Made by a program: the position numbers and the translations under genes
Assembly (NCBI GenBank): GCA_032622095.1
Contig: CP136063.1
Span: 178,975,956 to 179,039,955, forward strand
Origin: Siphonodentalium dalli
Taxonomy: Eukaryota; Mollusca; Scaphopoda; Gadilida; Siphonodentaliidae
Length of the DNA stretch: 64,000 bases
Reading direction: 5' to 3'
Shown: positions 10,591 to 21,063 of the stretch, one piece after another
Layout: each line of letters starts with the position of its first letter
How positions within the stretch are numbered: position 1 is the first letter of the stretch
The notes under the pieces: model-generated
What the model was told of the DNA's origin: nothing
What the model saw: the letters and a program-made list of their open reading frames with translations, nothing else
Databases searched by the model: none

Positions 10591-10976
10591 TTGACAACCA
10601 GGCGCATAACCGTAATCTAATCTGTCAACCAGGCTCATAACCGTAATCTAATCTGTCAACCAGGCTCATAACCGTACAACCAGGCTCATAACCATAAACT
10701 AATCAAATATCCAGGTTCCTATCCATAACCTAATTTGACAAGCAGTCTCATAACCATAACCTAATTTGAAAAAACAAACTTATAAGCATAACCTAATCCA
10801 ATAACCAGACTCATAACCATAACATGATCCAACAACCATACTCATAACCATAACCTAATAAGACAATCAGGATCATAACCATAGCCTAATGAGACATCCA
10901 GCTCATAACCAAAGTCTAATGAGACAACCAGGCTCATAACCAGCCTAATGAGACAACCAGGCTCATAACCTAATCC
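10591..10976. repeat. Minisatellite, ~31-bp unit, about 13 diverged copies
   Basis: Consensus approximately ACAACCAGGCTCATAACCAT-AACCTAATGAG. Units differ by substitutions and short deletions; the last two have lost several bases. Confidence 0.9.
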
Positions 10977-12040
10977 CAAATGTTTATATGTGGGCAGAAG
11001 TGGGGGCCAATTTTGAGAAAAGAGTGAAAACGTAGTAAATTACCTACTCCGACAGTGACTCCGAGCAAGAAAATTCAATGATTCTGTTTATTGAAATATA
11101 TATGCGCATTGTGTTATGTGTATGTAGGATATTTAGCAGTGAACCAGTTAAGAGAATGTTTTAAAGATATATTCAGGGGTCTTCGTTTATTTAGAATATA
11201 GTTTATTACACACATGTTTCTGAAAAACACACTTTCATGTTAACTTGGACCATCTCAAATTCTTCAAACGATTCCTTTTATATAGAATCGGACGACCCCT
11301 GACATCACATGGCATAAATAACATTCGCCTCGACCATGAAATCGAAACTATAAAATAAAAGCGTCATCATAAATGACGAAACAAGCAATGTCTGTCTCTG
11401 AATAAACCTTGTAAGTCTTTTATTTTCAATTAATGGATTTCAGGATAGTTGGTGTGTATTAAACACATAACGACATGCGTGTTAATGGCTTTGTAAATAC
11501 AGCACTTGTGCCACCATGAAAGGATAGTCTACGCCTCTTGGTTACACTGGTGTAAATGTTTTCCATAGGCCTCAGTGCTAACATTTTAGCATATACTGTT
11601 GGCAATATAAATTTTGGGTCCAAAATTTTCTTTAAATCTGAAAAATTGACATTTGGGGAAACTTTTTACGCAAAACAAATCATGTCCGTCTAGCAGGGAA
11701 TTCGCCTTTACATCTTGTGTTTTTGTAACTAGTGTCAGAACTGCATAAAAAAATACTGTCATATTTTAGACCACACCAACAAATTCAAACTTCACTACAA
11801 AGGGTTAATTCCTGTGCTAATGGCTATTTTACCTATGGGAAATCATAGGGAAGAGGTGTGATGATTTTTTTAAGCAAAAAGCACACAAGGCTATTGAACA
11901 ATCAGGGCCCAGTGTCTATTTTATTCTCTCCTATATATTCCTCCCGCATCTGCTAAATGTCACTCCGAACCCTATTTACACCAGTGTAACCTCTTGCACT
12001 ATCCTTCCGCGCAAGCACCCATGCCATATCGACAAACCCA
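10977..12040. other. Unassigned stretch
   Basis: About 1.06 kb without coding signal or recognised repeat. It ends in TATCGACAAACCCA just before an F terminus; almost the same string precedes element N at 43848. Confidence 0.5.
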
Positions 12041-12113
12041 TTAACCCTTTCTATACTATATGGATTCTCCCACCCAGTTATAAAAGTATATATTGCAATG
12101 GTCTATCATTCAC

Positions 12114-12985
12114 GTCATCATCATTAGCAGTCGGACCTCCAGAGAGCTTGGATCGCCACCTCTCAAGATGAACTCGCCACCACTAATCACAATTAGTGTC
12201 ACCAACATGCTGGACGCCATGCATGTCACGCCTTGTCTGAGCTGGTCACGCCACGCTCACAAAGAAGGATACCAGTTGATTCTGGATTTCCAGTCCGGCC
12301 CGGCAAAGCCCTTTTCAGGGCTCCCTACCGGGAGTGGATCAGATAATACCAGATCAGCACGGAAGCCTCAACAAAAGATGAGGAAGAAGAAGAAAACACC
12401 ATCGAGAAAAAAGAGAGATGCCGAGAGACTCGCTGCATGGAAAGCGAAAAAGTCGACGGAAACTTCACCAGTCGACTCCGCCCATACAGCTGAGATCCCG
12501 GCCCTGTCTGCCCAGGAGATGGAATCACCACCACCATCACCACCACGGCCAGACGAGGATACTGAAGACTAAGACGAGGACCCCTCTGACTTCGCCCCAA
12601 AGACTCCGGAGTACACCTAGCCGGAGCCTTCACCCTCAACAGAAGCAAGTGCCGCCGAAGCAATGAGAGTAATCGACTTAAATTCCATTGACGTAGACAT
12701 TCTCCTGCAGAAAATGTATGATAGATTCGCTGAACCTTCTCCACCGATCTCACCGCTTCCTTCATCAGCATCATCAACATCTTCTACTTCACCACCACCG
12801 AAGAAGAAGAAAAAGAAGGAAGACAAGAAAAAGAAAAAGAACTAGAATCCCACTTCACCTGACCCACCTGAGCCATGGCATTGACATTCGATGGAACTTA
12901 CAAGTCCAAAGAAAATTCAAGTCAGGTGAGCCCACCACCGTTCTCGTGCCGCCCTTTGGGCGGGCACGCAAATCCTGTCACTGCT
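12114..12985 (+). mobile_element. 872-bp insertion with 13-bp TSD and 3' hairpin (retroelement-like)
   Basis: Bounded exactly by the 13-bp duplication GTCTATCATTCAC. It has no terminal inverted repeat and no poly-A. Near the 3' end is a GC-rich hairpin CGTGCCGCCC-TTT-GGGCGGGCACG (12943-12967) followed by CAAATCCTGTCACTGCT. Long, variable-length TSD without TIR suggests target-primed insertion of a LINE- or SINE-like element. It carries a decayed ORF, annotated separately. Confidence 0.7.
12168..12845 (+). pseudogene. Decayed Lys/Pro-rich ORF of the 872-bp insertion
   Basis: From the first ATG inside the insertion the frame runs 225 codons to a stop at 12843-12845, interrupted by two in-frame stops (12570-12572 and 12618-12620); sequence character continues across both. 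Residues ~24-41 read LSWSRHAHKEGYQLILDF. Residues ~71-95 are strongly basic (MRKKKKTPSRKKRDAERLA then AWKAKK), followed by a Pro/Ser/Glu-rich low-complexity stretch, a short globular-looking piece (DLNSIDVDILLQKMYDRF) and a terminal Lys tract. From memory, the pair 'W-x-aromatic segment plus KKTPS-x-x-RD' occurs in gag-like or uncharacterised repeat-encoded proteins of marine invertebrates; I cannot name the family. No zinc knuckle or reverse transcriptase is present. The frame seems to open upstream into the F element, but those codons are not part of it. Confidence 0.5.
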
Positions 12986-13035
12986 GTCTATCATTCACCT
13001 GTAGAGGTTTTCAGGAAAAGGGGAAAGTAGACACC

Positions 13036-14194
13036 TGGTAATTGGAGGTCACGATCTTTGAATACAACTTCAACAGTCAACAACATGATGGTCAAATAAA
13101 GATGAAGCACCCAACAGATGAGCAACAAAGTAATTCATGTAAACACAATTTATTATATCATAAATGCTCACAATATGTATATAGGAAGAATTTTATAAAA
13201 AAATAATGGTGTACAGTCACTGATATAAAATAATCACAGTAAATCTATCACAGTTATAAGTGTAACAGTATAATATCAAAGATGTGGTCTATCTGCTGTC
13301 TAACTTTTCATAGAGATTCATGTGTATAATATGATAAGACTCTCCTATCAACACAAATTACTTTTTCTTTCAGTTTTTTCCACACACTAAGACTGTGGGA
13401 AAACAAATGTTACCAGTTTTAGAACACTGAAATTGAATGCCCAGAAATAATTCGGGGGGGGGGGGGGGGGGGGGGGGGGTTGGCATAATATTAAATAAAA
13501 TTTGGAGAGGACTTGATTTTTTTTAACTCATCCAAGATATTCATGAATAGTAACCATGCTCAATATTTGGTCCAAAATCAGATATAATTTCTTGTATTTA
13601 TATCATGCTTATGCCTTACAAATTTCATCTGGAAAACAATCAAGCAGATAGACATAACTAGTGAAATAAATTTAAGACAGGACTGGTTTTCAAAATCGTC
13701 CATGTTATTCATGAGTAGAAGTCACAAACCAAATTTTGTCAAAATCGGAAAGGCCATTGCTATACTATACCACCAACGTTTCATGTACTCTTTTATCCCA
13801 TATGTTTTGTTCACATTCTGTTAAACCATGCTGCCCTCGGTGACTGAGGACATTGTGATTTGAACATGCCCATATAACCATAAACGGATATGGGGACAAA
13901 TACATCATCTAATCATTGTCATGTTACACAATACTTATATGTGCTATTGCAATATATTTATGCATGCTGTACTTGGTGTGTTTGCACATATATATCGTTT
14001 AATGCTATCAGATAATAAATCAAATTAAATTATGTAATCGATAATAAATCAAATCAATGCTGTATTTTGTGCTTTAGCTACTTCAAAGCTTTTCCTTGAT
14101 ATCTTGAAATCTTTGTACTTAGCAACTTAATGTTGAAATATGTCACATGCACTGCATCACATCAATACTGCAAGGGTAGTGAGATATTATTAAG
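13036..14194. other. Unassigned stretch with a 26-bp poly-G run
   Basis: G-run at 13454-13479. The rest is AT-rich without coding signal; there are short similar phrases (CATGAATAGTAACCATGCTC and CATGAGTAGAAGTCACAAAC, ~180 bp apart) that may be an old duplication. Confidence 0.5.
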
Positions 14195-14560
14195 GAACGT
14201 TCAAACGACCACGATTCAATCATAAGTGGAAGAAATTTCCGTCATAGGAAGTGACCGGTAGTTAGACTGCGAATGCTCATGTCAATATCGCAAGTCAAGA
14301 AATAATATCATGCACTGTTTGATTTTAGATTCAAAATCGTGGCGCATCCTTGGATACATCCACTTGCGACGTAATCGCAGTCGTGCGTACGTAAAAAATT
14401 GTGGCTGGAAAGATCGCAGGGTAGTCAATCACATGCTTAGGAACAACCTACGATATCATCATGTATGACAACATCACAATCGTGTGAACAAACTATCCAC
14501 GATTTTGTCTGGCCCAATTCCCCCACTTACGATTGAATCGACTGGTCGTCTGAAAGCTCA
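14195..14560. mobile_element. Family I small TIR element
   Basis: Left end GTTCAAACGACCACGATTCA then ATCATAAGTGG; right end CCACTTACGATTGAATCG then ACTGGTCGTCTGAAAGC, imperfectly complementary over ~35 bp. No ORF. Only one copy seen and TSD unclear. Confidence 0.6.
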
Positions 14561-14942
14561 CTAAGACCCATTACAGACAAAACAAATATTTTAAAGGGGT
14601 GGTACTCAAATTTTGTTGGTATCTGTATTCTCTGCTTCACAGAATAAATAAGGTAACCAGATTTCCATTATTTGACTGTCTGCTGAGTACGAAGTAATGT
14701 TACAGATGCAGATAAGCCAGAATGCAAAAATAGAACACTCGTCATTGAGATATTTCTGTACAGTTTTCAGGCAAAAGTATCAAATAAATGCTATATTATA
14801 TGAATAATAGTCCCAGACAGTCGTTAATTTTATTGTACAGTCAGCGAGTGGCTGGAGTTCACACTCTGTGTCAACATAATGTTTTACACGATGTGTGCCA
14901 CGCATTGTCAGAACCACTATCCGTCAATTAATTTGATACATG
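14561..14942. other. Unassigned stretch
   Basis: Nothing recognised. Confidence 0.5.
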
Positions 14943-14944
14943 TA

Positions 14945-15157
14945 CAGTAATGCCCGAAGTAATCGACTCCTTAAACACAGCAGAATTATGGGTAACTTTT
15001 CATGATTTAGTCGGAAACATAGCTTGTTGCCATTCATCGGAAAGCTCTTGGGGAGAGCTTTCCGATGAATGCCAACAAGCCATATTTCCGACTAAATCCT
15101 GAAATGTTACTAATAATTCTGCTGTGTTTAAGGAGTCGATTACTTAGGGCATTACTG
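14945..15157. mobile_element. Family B MITE, complete, TA-flanked
   Basis: 213-bp hairpin. CAGTAATGCCC and GGGCATTACTG ends; arms include ACACAGCAGAATTATGGGTA and TAGTCGGAAACATAGCTTGT; tip CTCTTGGGGAGAG. TA on both sides indicates a Tc1/mariner-type TSD. Confidence 0.9.
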
Positions 15158-15183
15158 TAAGTCTTGTACATGGACATTTGTAA

Positions 15184-15214
15184 CTTACGTTATGGCTCCA
15201 GCCATAACGTAAAT
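15184..15214. repeat. Short perfect hairpin
   Basis: TTACGTTATGGCT-CC-AGCCATAACGTAA. No U-tract or gene context suggests a function. Confidence 0.6.
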
Positions 15215-15337
15215 TGATATTAAATATAAAGTTAACGTAGCTAGGTAATTGAGGTATTCTCTTATTGTACAAAATTAATGGCAAGTACATTCACAAATGA
15301 GTTGCAACAATATAAATGCATCATTATGGCAAGAACA

Positions 15338-15448
15338 CGCAGTTATGACATTTACAGAATGAGGTCCCCAGAGGGTGAATTTAGTGACGCTACACCACAC
15401 AGCATATTAGCATCACCAAATTCATCCTCTGGGGGCTTCTTTCTGCAT
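15338..15448. mobile_element. Family C short MITE, diverged
   Basis: Centre AGAATGAGGTCCCCAGAGGG / CCTCTGGGGGCTTCTTTCTG with the TTAGTGACGCTA / AGCATCACCAAATTC stem. Outer arms (CAAGCC...) are eroded. Confidence 0.75.
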
Positions 15449-15938
15449 GTTATAAAAATATATAATAAGAATATCGCGAAAACCATAAAACTGACTCCAT
15501 AGAAAGGCTATTATTATTTACTATCCTGGAAGATCACACACTTTTTGAGATACAATGGTTCTGATGTACCAATTTCTGAGTTCAAGTTATGAATAACGAC
15601 CGAGTGCTGAAGAAGGTCCGTACTCTGTAATGTTTAAACCTCAGATGTCCGAAGTTGGCATGTTTGACCAGCAATAGTCAAGTATTGCTCGGAGACAAAC
15701 GGTGCCTGGAAACTGAGGTGGCGTAGGTGCCAGATGTTGGATCCACTCTTGTTCTTGGATGTGTGGGGAATTCACTGTTTAATGCTATGGAGATATGGCA
15801 TATTCAGACTGTATTATTCTGTTACTCAAGACTAGATCTGAGAGCTCACGTCATGCATGACAAGCTACCTGTAATCATAAAGCAAGTTATGGTTATAAAG
15901 AGATCGAGTTGGTATATTTTAAAGATCCTCTGTCTGAT
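15449..15938. other. Unassigned stretch
   Basis: The frame at 15727-15942 has no recognised domain and runs toward a G element. Nothing else seen. Confidence 0.45.
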
Positions 15939-16189
15939 TTAACCCTTTCATGGCGGGGGCTGCGCTGGTTCAGCATTAAAGATACTATACGTGCCAGTGC
16001 ATTCTCTTATACATGTGAGTCTCCCATAGGGAGCATCGCATTTCTAAGAGAATGCACTGGCTTACAAGGTCAAGATGAATATTGTTTGGCCAATGTATTC
16101 TCTTATATGTGCGAGGCCAGACTCACATACATAAGAGAATGCATTGGCACAGGGTTTTTGAAAGGAAGCTCTAGTCATGGAAGGGTTAA
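15939..16189. mobile_element. Family G MITE, complete, TTAA-flanked
   Basis: Left end TTAACCCTTTCATGGCGGGG, right end CTAGTCATGGAAGGGTTAA. It has two nested hairpins (AGTGCATTCTCTTATACATG with AGAGAATGCACT; CAATGTATTCTCTTATATGT with ATAAGAGAATGCATTG). Same architecture as 1479-1718. Confidence 0.85.
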
Positions 16190-17050
16190 CACCCCAGATG
16201 ACACCTAATTGAATGCACCACCATTAGAATTATTAGATAGGTTCTTGAAGTTCTTGGCTGACCATTCCTATGAATGAATGAATGGGAATCAATAAGAAAT
16301 TTTTCAACCTGTATATATTATCTGAACATCCCTATACAAATGAAGAATGGACCATTGTTATGCAGACCTTTAGAACCTTTATGGCAGATTCATTCAGTAC
16401 CGAATGTGTTAAAGTGATATGAAACACTGTGAGAGGGCAATCAAATAGAAATGGAGAATAATCTTGCTCAAAGTCGTTATTTTTTTTACAAATATTATCT
16501 CCAAAGTTGACAACACACACCGTCATTCTTATATATTAGTTGAATGCAGTCAATCTCAATGGCAAAATCATTTTCATTAGTTTATCGCCGATAGTTGTGT
16601 CCCAAATCGAGAAGTAAATATTTAAAATTGAGCGTATTTCAGACGATGTTTTCTATGGAGTGGTACAGTCGATTGCTTTAGAATTTTGGTGATGTTCGTA
16701 AAATGCTACATTCCTCTAGTTGGCATAGCGCCTGAATTCTAACTTATCAGTTTCAAGCACCCAAACAAATCCATTGTATGTCTTTAACCTAACATGTAGA
16801 ATAGCAGGAAATATGCAAGAGTGGCTCATAGTGTGACTGCTTTGTACCTCTCATACGTTAAGGGAGTACTCAACAGGGAGTTAATGGATATTGTCATCAT
16901 GAAATCCTGATATGCACACAATTTTGTTGCATCACATGGTTGCTTCCTTGATGGATGATGGGAATGGCAAACAGTCTCATGCCCTATGGCTGGGGTAATA
17001 ATCAGTGTAAAATGCTTGGAAATAAATTAATAGTGAATTTGCTATATATA
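16190..17050. other. Unassigned stretch
   Basis: Nothing recognised. TCTGAACATCCCTATACAAA near 16320 recurs weakly at 17225-17240 (TTAACATCCCTACAGATGAAG), so 16310-16420 and 17220-17310 may be copies of one old repeat (shared GAAGAATGGAC ... CCTTT, GAATC...TCAG). Confidence 0.45.
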
Positions 17051-17176
17051 GTAATGTCCTAAATCATCGACCCCTAAACCACAGCAAAAAAATTCAGGAT
17101 TTAGTTGGAAATATGGCTTGTTGCCATTCATCGGAAAACTCTCGTTTAACGGTTATATACTTCGGGCATGACAGTG
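17051..17176. mobile_element. Family B MITE, internally deleted
   Basis: TAGTAATGTCCTAAATCATC ... GGATTTAGTTGGAAATATGG ... GGGCATGACAGTG. Most of the right arm is gone. Confidence 0.7.
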
Positions 17177-17803
17177 AATTGGTCGATTATTATTATTACA
17201 AATGAGGAAATTTCACTATATTATCTTAACATCCCTACAGATGAAGAATGGACTGTTCTTATACAAACCTTTACAACTCAATTGGAGAATCCTATCAGCA
17301 CCAAATGGGTTAACTTAAACATGTAGCAGGAAACATGCAAGATATGTGTGGTGGATGACAAACACAACCTGAACAATGTGCCTCATCTTAAGCCTAACAT
17401 TGAACGAGCCCGACTTGATCAATGTAACTAATTGTAAGCTCTGAGCAGATTCCATCTCTGATAACTTTATCATTAATATTGAGATGCATCACCAGTTTAC
17501 TCGACAAGGCAAGAAATTGGAAAAATATTGAATGGGCTTGATCACATCTCATTTCCTCAATCTTCAGCTCGGCACAGATTTAATCAGCCGTATGTGATTA
17601 CTTAAGGATTGTGATTGGCTATGACCCGAAGAGACAGGTAGCAGAGTGCGTCTCATTAAATCACCTGTAACTAATTCGTAATTACTATTTATCTGATCCA
17701 GGTATCAGACTAGTATTACATTGATTCATCGATTCGGGCACAAAACTGCACTTCTGAGTAGCCGAGGTGAGATTGTTCATTCTAGCTGCATTGCAGGCAG
17801 GTA
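17177..17803. other. Unassigned stretch
   Basis: See the possible old duplication noted at 16190-17050. Otherwise nothing. Confidence 0.45.
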
Positions 17804-18020
17804 CAGTAATGCTCTAAGTAATCGACTCCTTAACCACAGCAGAATTATGGGTAACTTTTCAGGATTTAGTCAGAAATATGGCTTGTTGCCATTCATCGGA
17901 AAGCTCAGTCTCGGGGAGAGCTTTCTGATGAATGGCAACAAGCCATATTTCCGACTAAATCCTGAAAAGTTACCCATAATTCTGCTGTGGTTAAGGAGTC
18001 GATTACTTAGAGCATTACTG
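17804..18020. mobile_element. Family B MITE, complete, TA-flanked
   Basis: 217-bp hairpin, CAGTAATGCTCTAAG ... CTTAGAGCATTACTG. The tip GAAAGCTCAGTCTCGGGGAG is slightly longer than usual. The 100-codon frame over it is the hairpin read through. Confidence 0.9.
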
Positions 18021-18046
18021 TAGTATAGCAGCACGAGTTTTTATGT

Positions 18047-18463
18047 TTAAAGGGGGACTGTACACTAAATCCAGCCATTTATGGGACTATCTCCTATTAT
18101 ACTCAACAGAGTATATGCAACAAATTAATGAATTTGAGCCATGGATGAGTGCAAAATACAGTAATGCTCTAAGTAAGCGACTTCTTAACCACAGCAGAAT
18201 TATGGGTAACTTTTCAGGATTTAGTCGGAAATATGGCTTGTTGCCATTCATCGGAAAGCTCTCGGGGAGAGCTTTCCGATGAATGGCAACAAGCCATATT
18301 TCCGACTAAATCCTGAAAAGTTACCCATAATTCTGCTGTGGTTAAGAAGTCGCTTACTTAGAGCATTACTGTACACTCATGTGCTCTATGATCGATGTAA
18401 ACAACATGTTAATTCTAATGAAAATGAGTTGATGACTCGAGCCATAAAATCATGCCTAAGATA
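18047..18463. mobile_element. Family A MITE, left half and centre, with a nested B
   Basis: TTAA-AGGGGGACTGTACACT to GAGTGCAAAATA (18158), then a B copy, then CACTCATGTGCTCTATGATC to AGCCATAAAATCATGCC. The A reading at 150-200 shows the two pieces contiguous. The right arm is lost at the next B. Confidence 0.85.
18159..18371. mobile_element. Family B MITE nested in A, with TA TSD
   Basis: CAAAATA before it and TACACTCATG after it rebuild the uninterrupted A string CAAAATACACTCATG once the element and one TA are removed. This proves the TA TSD and the exact ends CAGTAATGC ... GCATTACTG. Confidence 0.95.
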
Positions 18464-18676
18464 CAGTAATGCTCTAATTAATCGACCTCTTAACCATAGC
18501 AGAATTATGGGTAACTTTTCAGGATTTAGTCGAAAATATGGCTTGTTGCCATTCATCGGAAAGCTCTCGGGGAGAGCTTTCCAATGAATGGCAACAAGCC
18601 ATATTTTCGACTAAATCCTGAAAAGTTACCCATAATTCTGCTTTGGTTAAGAGGTCGATTAATTAGAGCATTACTG
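18464..18676. mobile_element. Family B MITE, complete, TA-flanked
   Basis: 213-bp hairpin, CAGTAATGCTCTAATTAATC ... GATTAATTAGAGCATTACTG. Third B copy within 900 bp. Confidence 0.9.
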
Positions 18677-18750
18677 TACCTTGATGTACTCATAGCCATA
18701 GGGGACACAGGGCTGGGAGGGCTGAAAGCAGGCCCCCAAACATGTTGAAA

Positions 18751-19313
18751 GTTCAAAACTCGGACAATTGGTTAAATTCGGGCAATTTTCGGGCAAATTT
18801 AATGGTATTTCAAGGGTAAATTGTGGCAAATTACACTATTTTTCACATTTATGCCCGAATTATACATATTTAAGGTTAATTAAATAAGGGCGCCCATAGG
18901 GCTATGGATGTACTGAATAATTAATTGCACATTGAGATCTCATGTCATGAAATGCTCTACTAACATACTGAGCATTACATACCAGTCTTTCTACCGGCAA
19001 AGTACATGTGACAACCTGGAAAATTGAACCGAGTTCAAAACTCGGACAATTGGTTAAATTCGGGCAATTTTCGGGCAAATTTAATGGTATTTCAAGGGTA
19101 AATTGTGGCAAATTACACTATTTTTCACATTTATGCCCGAATTATACATATTTAAGGTTAATTAAATAAGGGCGCCCATACGGCTATGGATGTACTGAAT
19201 AATTAATTGCACATTGAGATCTCATGTCATGAAATGCTCTACTAACATACTGAGCATTACATACCAGTCTTTCTACCGGCAAAGTACATGTGACGACCTG
19301 GAAAATTGAACCA
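18751..19313 (+). repeat. Tandem duplication, 282-bp unit, two copies
   Basis: Unit from GTTCAAAACTCGGACAATTG to ACCTGGAAAATTGAACC, at 18751-19032 and 19033-19313. I see only a few differences (for example CATAGGGCTATGG against CATACGGCTATGG; TGACAACC against TGACGACC). This is recent, or an assembly duplicate. The start holds CGGGCAATTTTCGGGCAAAT, loosely like element K ends. Confidence 0.9.
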
Positions 19314-19377
19314 CCAGACGTGACATTTAATGTCACACACAGTTATGACCCTTATCAATGTCCATATCATTTAGATT

Positions 19378-19798
19378 CAAGCCTGAGTGTGCCTGTCATT
19401 TGCAGATTGAGGTCCCCAAAGGGTGAATTTAATGAGACGCTATCCCGCATAGCAGCCAAGCATCACTAAATTCACCCTCTGGGGACTTCATTCTGCTTAG
19501 GCCTCATTTTCTCTGGATAGTTTCTTTATTATCAAATTTCTTTAGAAACTTCTTCACATAGATTCTATTTCTTTTTTAGTTTAGTTTCTCTATATCCCCA
19601 AATTGGCAGACAGCACATTGCATAATCGAGGTTCCCAATAGGTGTACATCACAATATTCACCATTTGGGAACTTCAATCTGAGTCTATGTCTCCCATAGC
19701 ATATGAGGCCATGCAGAATGGTGTGTGGGATAGCGTCACCAAATTCACCGTCTGGGGACCTCATTCTGCAAATGACACGCACACTAAACTCAGGTTTG
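19378..19798. mobile_element. Family C long element
   Basis: CAAGCCTGAGTGTGCCTGTC at left, CACTAAACTCAGGTTTG at right. Each end carries a C short-form palindrome (the right one partly eroded) around a ~190-bp centre that includes TTTAGTTTCTCTATATCCCC. Flanks TTTAGATT and TTCAGATA agree at 6 of 8 positions. Confidence 0.8.
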
Positions 19799-20069
19799 TT
19801 CAGATACAATCTCAGGTAAAGATCTCAAGGACCGAAGAATTATCTTCCTGCATTTTTATTCAAGTTGAGTGTGTCATAGGCATTCTAATGAAACTAATAG
19901 GATAACAACCAAACTTAATAATCTATAGTACAACAACTGAATGGGGAAAACAGGGGTAAAAATCTATTGAGATTGAAAATTGGGTCATTTGGAATTGAAA
20001 GTATTCAATTCATAATTTCTCCTGGGAATGTTTGTATATATACACTGCACTTGAAAAGTATGGTCATTT

Positions 20070-20175
20070 TAACTCTTTCTATACTAAATGGATTATCCCG
20101 CCCAGTAATAACACTATATATTGGAGTAGTCTATTATTCATTTCGAGGGGTATTCAGGATAAACAAGAAATGGAC
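20070..20175 (+). mobile_element. Family F fragment, left end
   Basis: TTAACTCTTTCTATACTAAA, GGATTATCCCGCCCAGTAAT and TCTATTATTCATTTCGAGGG. It ends abruptly in an E-like repeat. Confidence 0.8.
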
Positions 20176-20420
20176 TGTCATCCGGTGCATAACCCCATGC
20201 AGCATACCACCTAGTGTGGGCATACCTATAACCGATGACTGAGATACTGAGGCAGACGGACCCAAAAGCCAACAATACCAGATAAACAAAGATGGATAAC
20301 TCTGGAATGGGAAACCCGAACAAAATGATTGAACACTCCATTGTACAGATGCTCCAATGCACGCACGGACAGATGCAAAACAGTATATCCCCCCTTCTCC
20401 ACTTGGGAAGGCGTTTATAT
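20176..20420 (-). mobile_element. Family E-related HINE fragment
   Basis: AGATAAACAAAGATGGATAA-CTCTGGAATGG matches the E tandem unit phrase at 38030-38055. Nearby ATCCCCCCTTCTCCACTTGG resembles its right terminal hairpin. Degenerate. Confidence 0.5.
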
Positions 20421-21063
20421 AAATTTTATGCTGAGCCATAAATAGAATGATCAAGAAGGAAAGTCAAAACGTTTCAGTAAATGGCTTATATTGTGTGGAT
20501 GAAATTATTTTCGTTTCAAACATTTCACCACTAAATGTGGGCTACAAGGTGGGCTGATTGATTCACATATGAAATCCCAAGATGGCTGCTGGAGGTTAAG
20601 TTTTTTAATTAAATCTGGAAAAAAATTGATGGCTCCCATCTAGTGCGGGCTACAGGATGTAGTACAGGGTGTGCCAATGGAATCAAATTTGAAATCCACG
20701 ATGGCTGCTGGCATCCATATTTTTTAACGAAGTTCAGGAAAAATTGATGGCTCCCATCTAGAAAGAATCAATGAAGTTTGGTGACGATCTAATGAGGGAT
20801 GTGGCCTGTAGGGTGTGCCAAAGGATTTAGTCATCCAAAGAGTGAAATCCAAGATGGCCACTGGCATCCATGTTTTTCAACAAATTTTGGAAAAATAATC
20901 GATGGCTCCCATCTGGAGGTCATCCTGAATATCCACATGAAGTTTTGTGACAATCTGATAAGGGATGTGGCTTGTAAGGTGTCCCGAAGGATTAGTCATG
21001 CAAAGAGTAAAAGACAAGACGGCTGTCGACGGCCATGTTTTTTTCATCGAAATTTTTTCAAAC

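Larger units (their letters stand above)
12041..13035 (+). mobile_element. Family F MITE split by an insertion
   Basis: F sequence runs TTAACCCTTTCTATACTATA ... GTCTATCATTCAC (12041-12113) and resumes at 12999 with CTGTAGAGGTTTTCAGGAAA. Other F copies show the two halves contiguous. GTCTATCATTCAC is present on both sides (12101-12113 and 12986-12998), a 13-bp TSD. The distal half of F is missing after about 13035. Confidence 0.85.

Noticed and set aside
10591-10976. CRISPR-like array
   Set aside because: The repeated unit has no separate spacers; units are contiguous and diverged, and the genome is eukaryotic.
12718-13041. His/Arg-rich plus-strand ORF and matching minus-strand Gly/Glu-rich ORF
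   Set aside because: Shadows of the Pro/Ser/Lys-rich coding frame 12168-12845 in other frames.
18553-18756. Recurring ORFs with YSNALxNRxLNHSRIMGNFSGF and PEKLPIILLWLRSRLL on both strands
   Set aside because: They are the two arms of family B hairpins read in the longest open frame. Every copy gives the same peptide on both strands and none extends outside the element.
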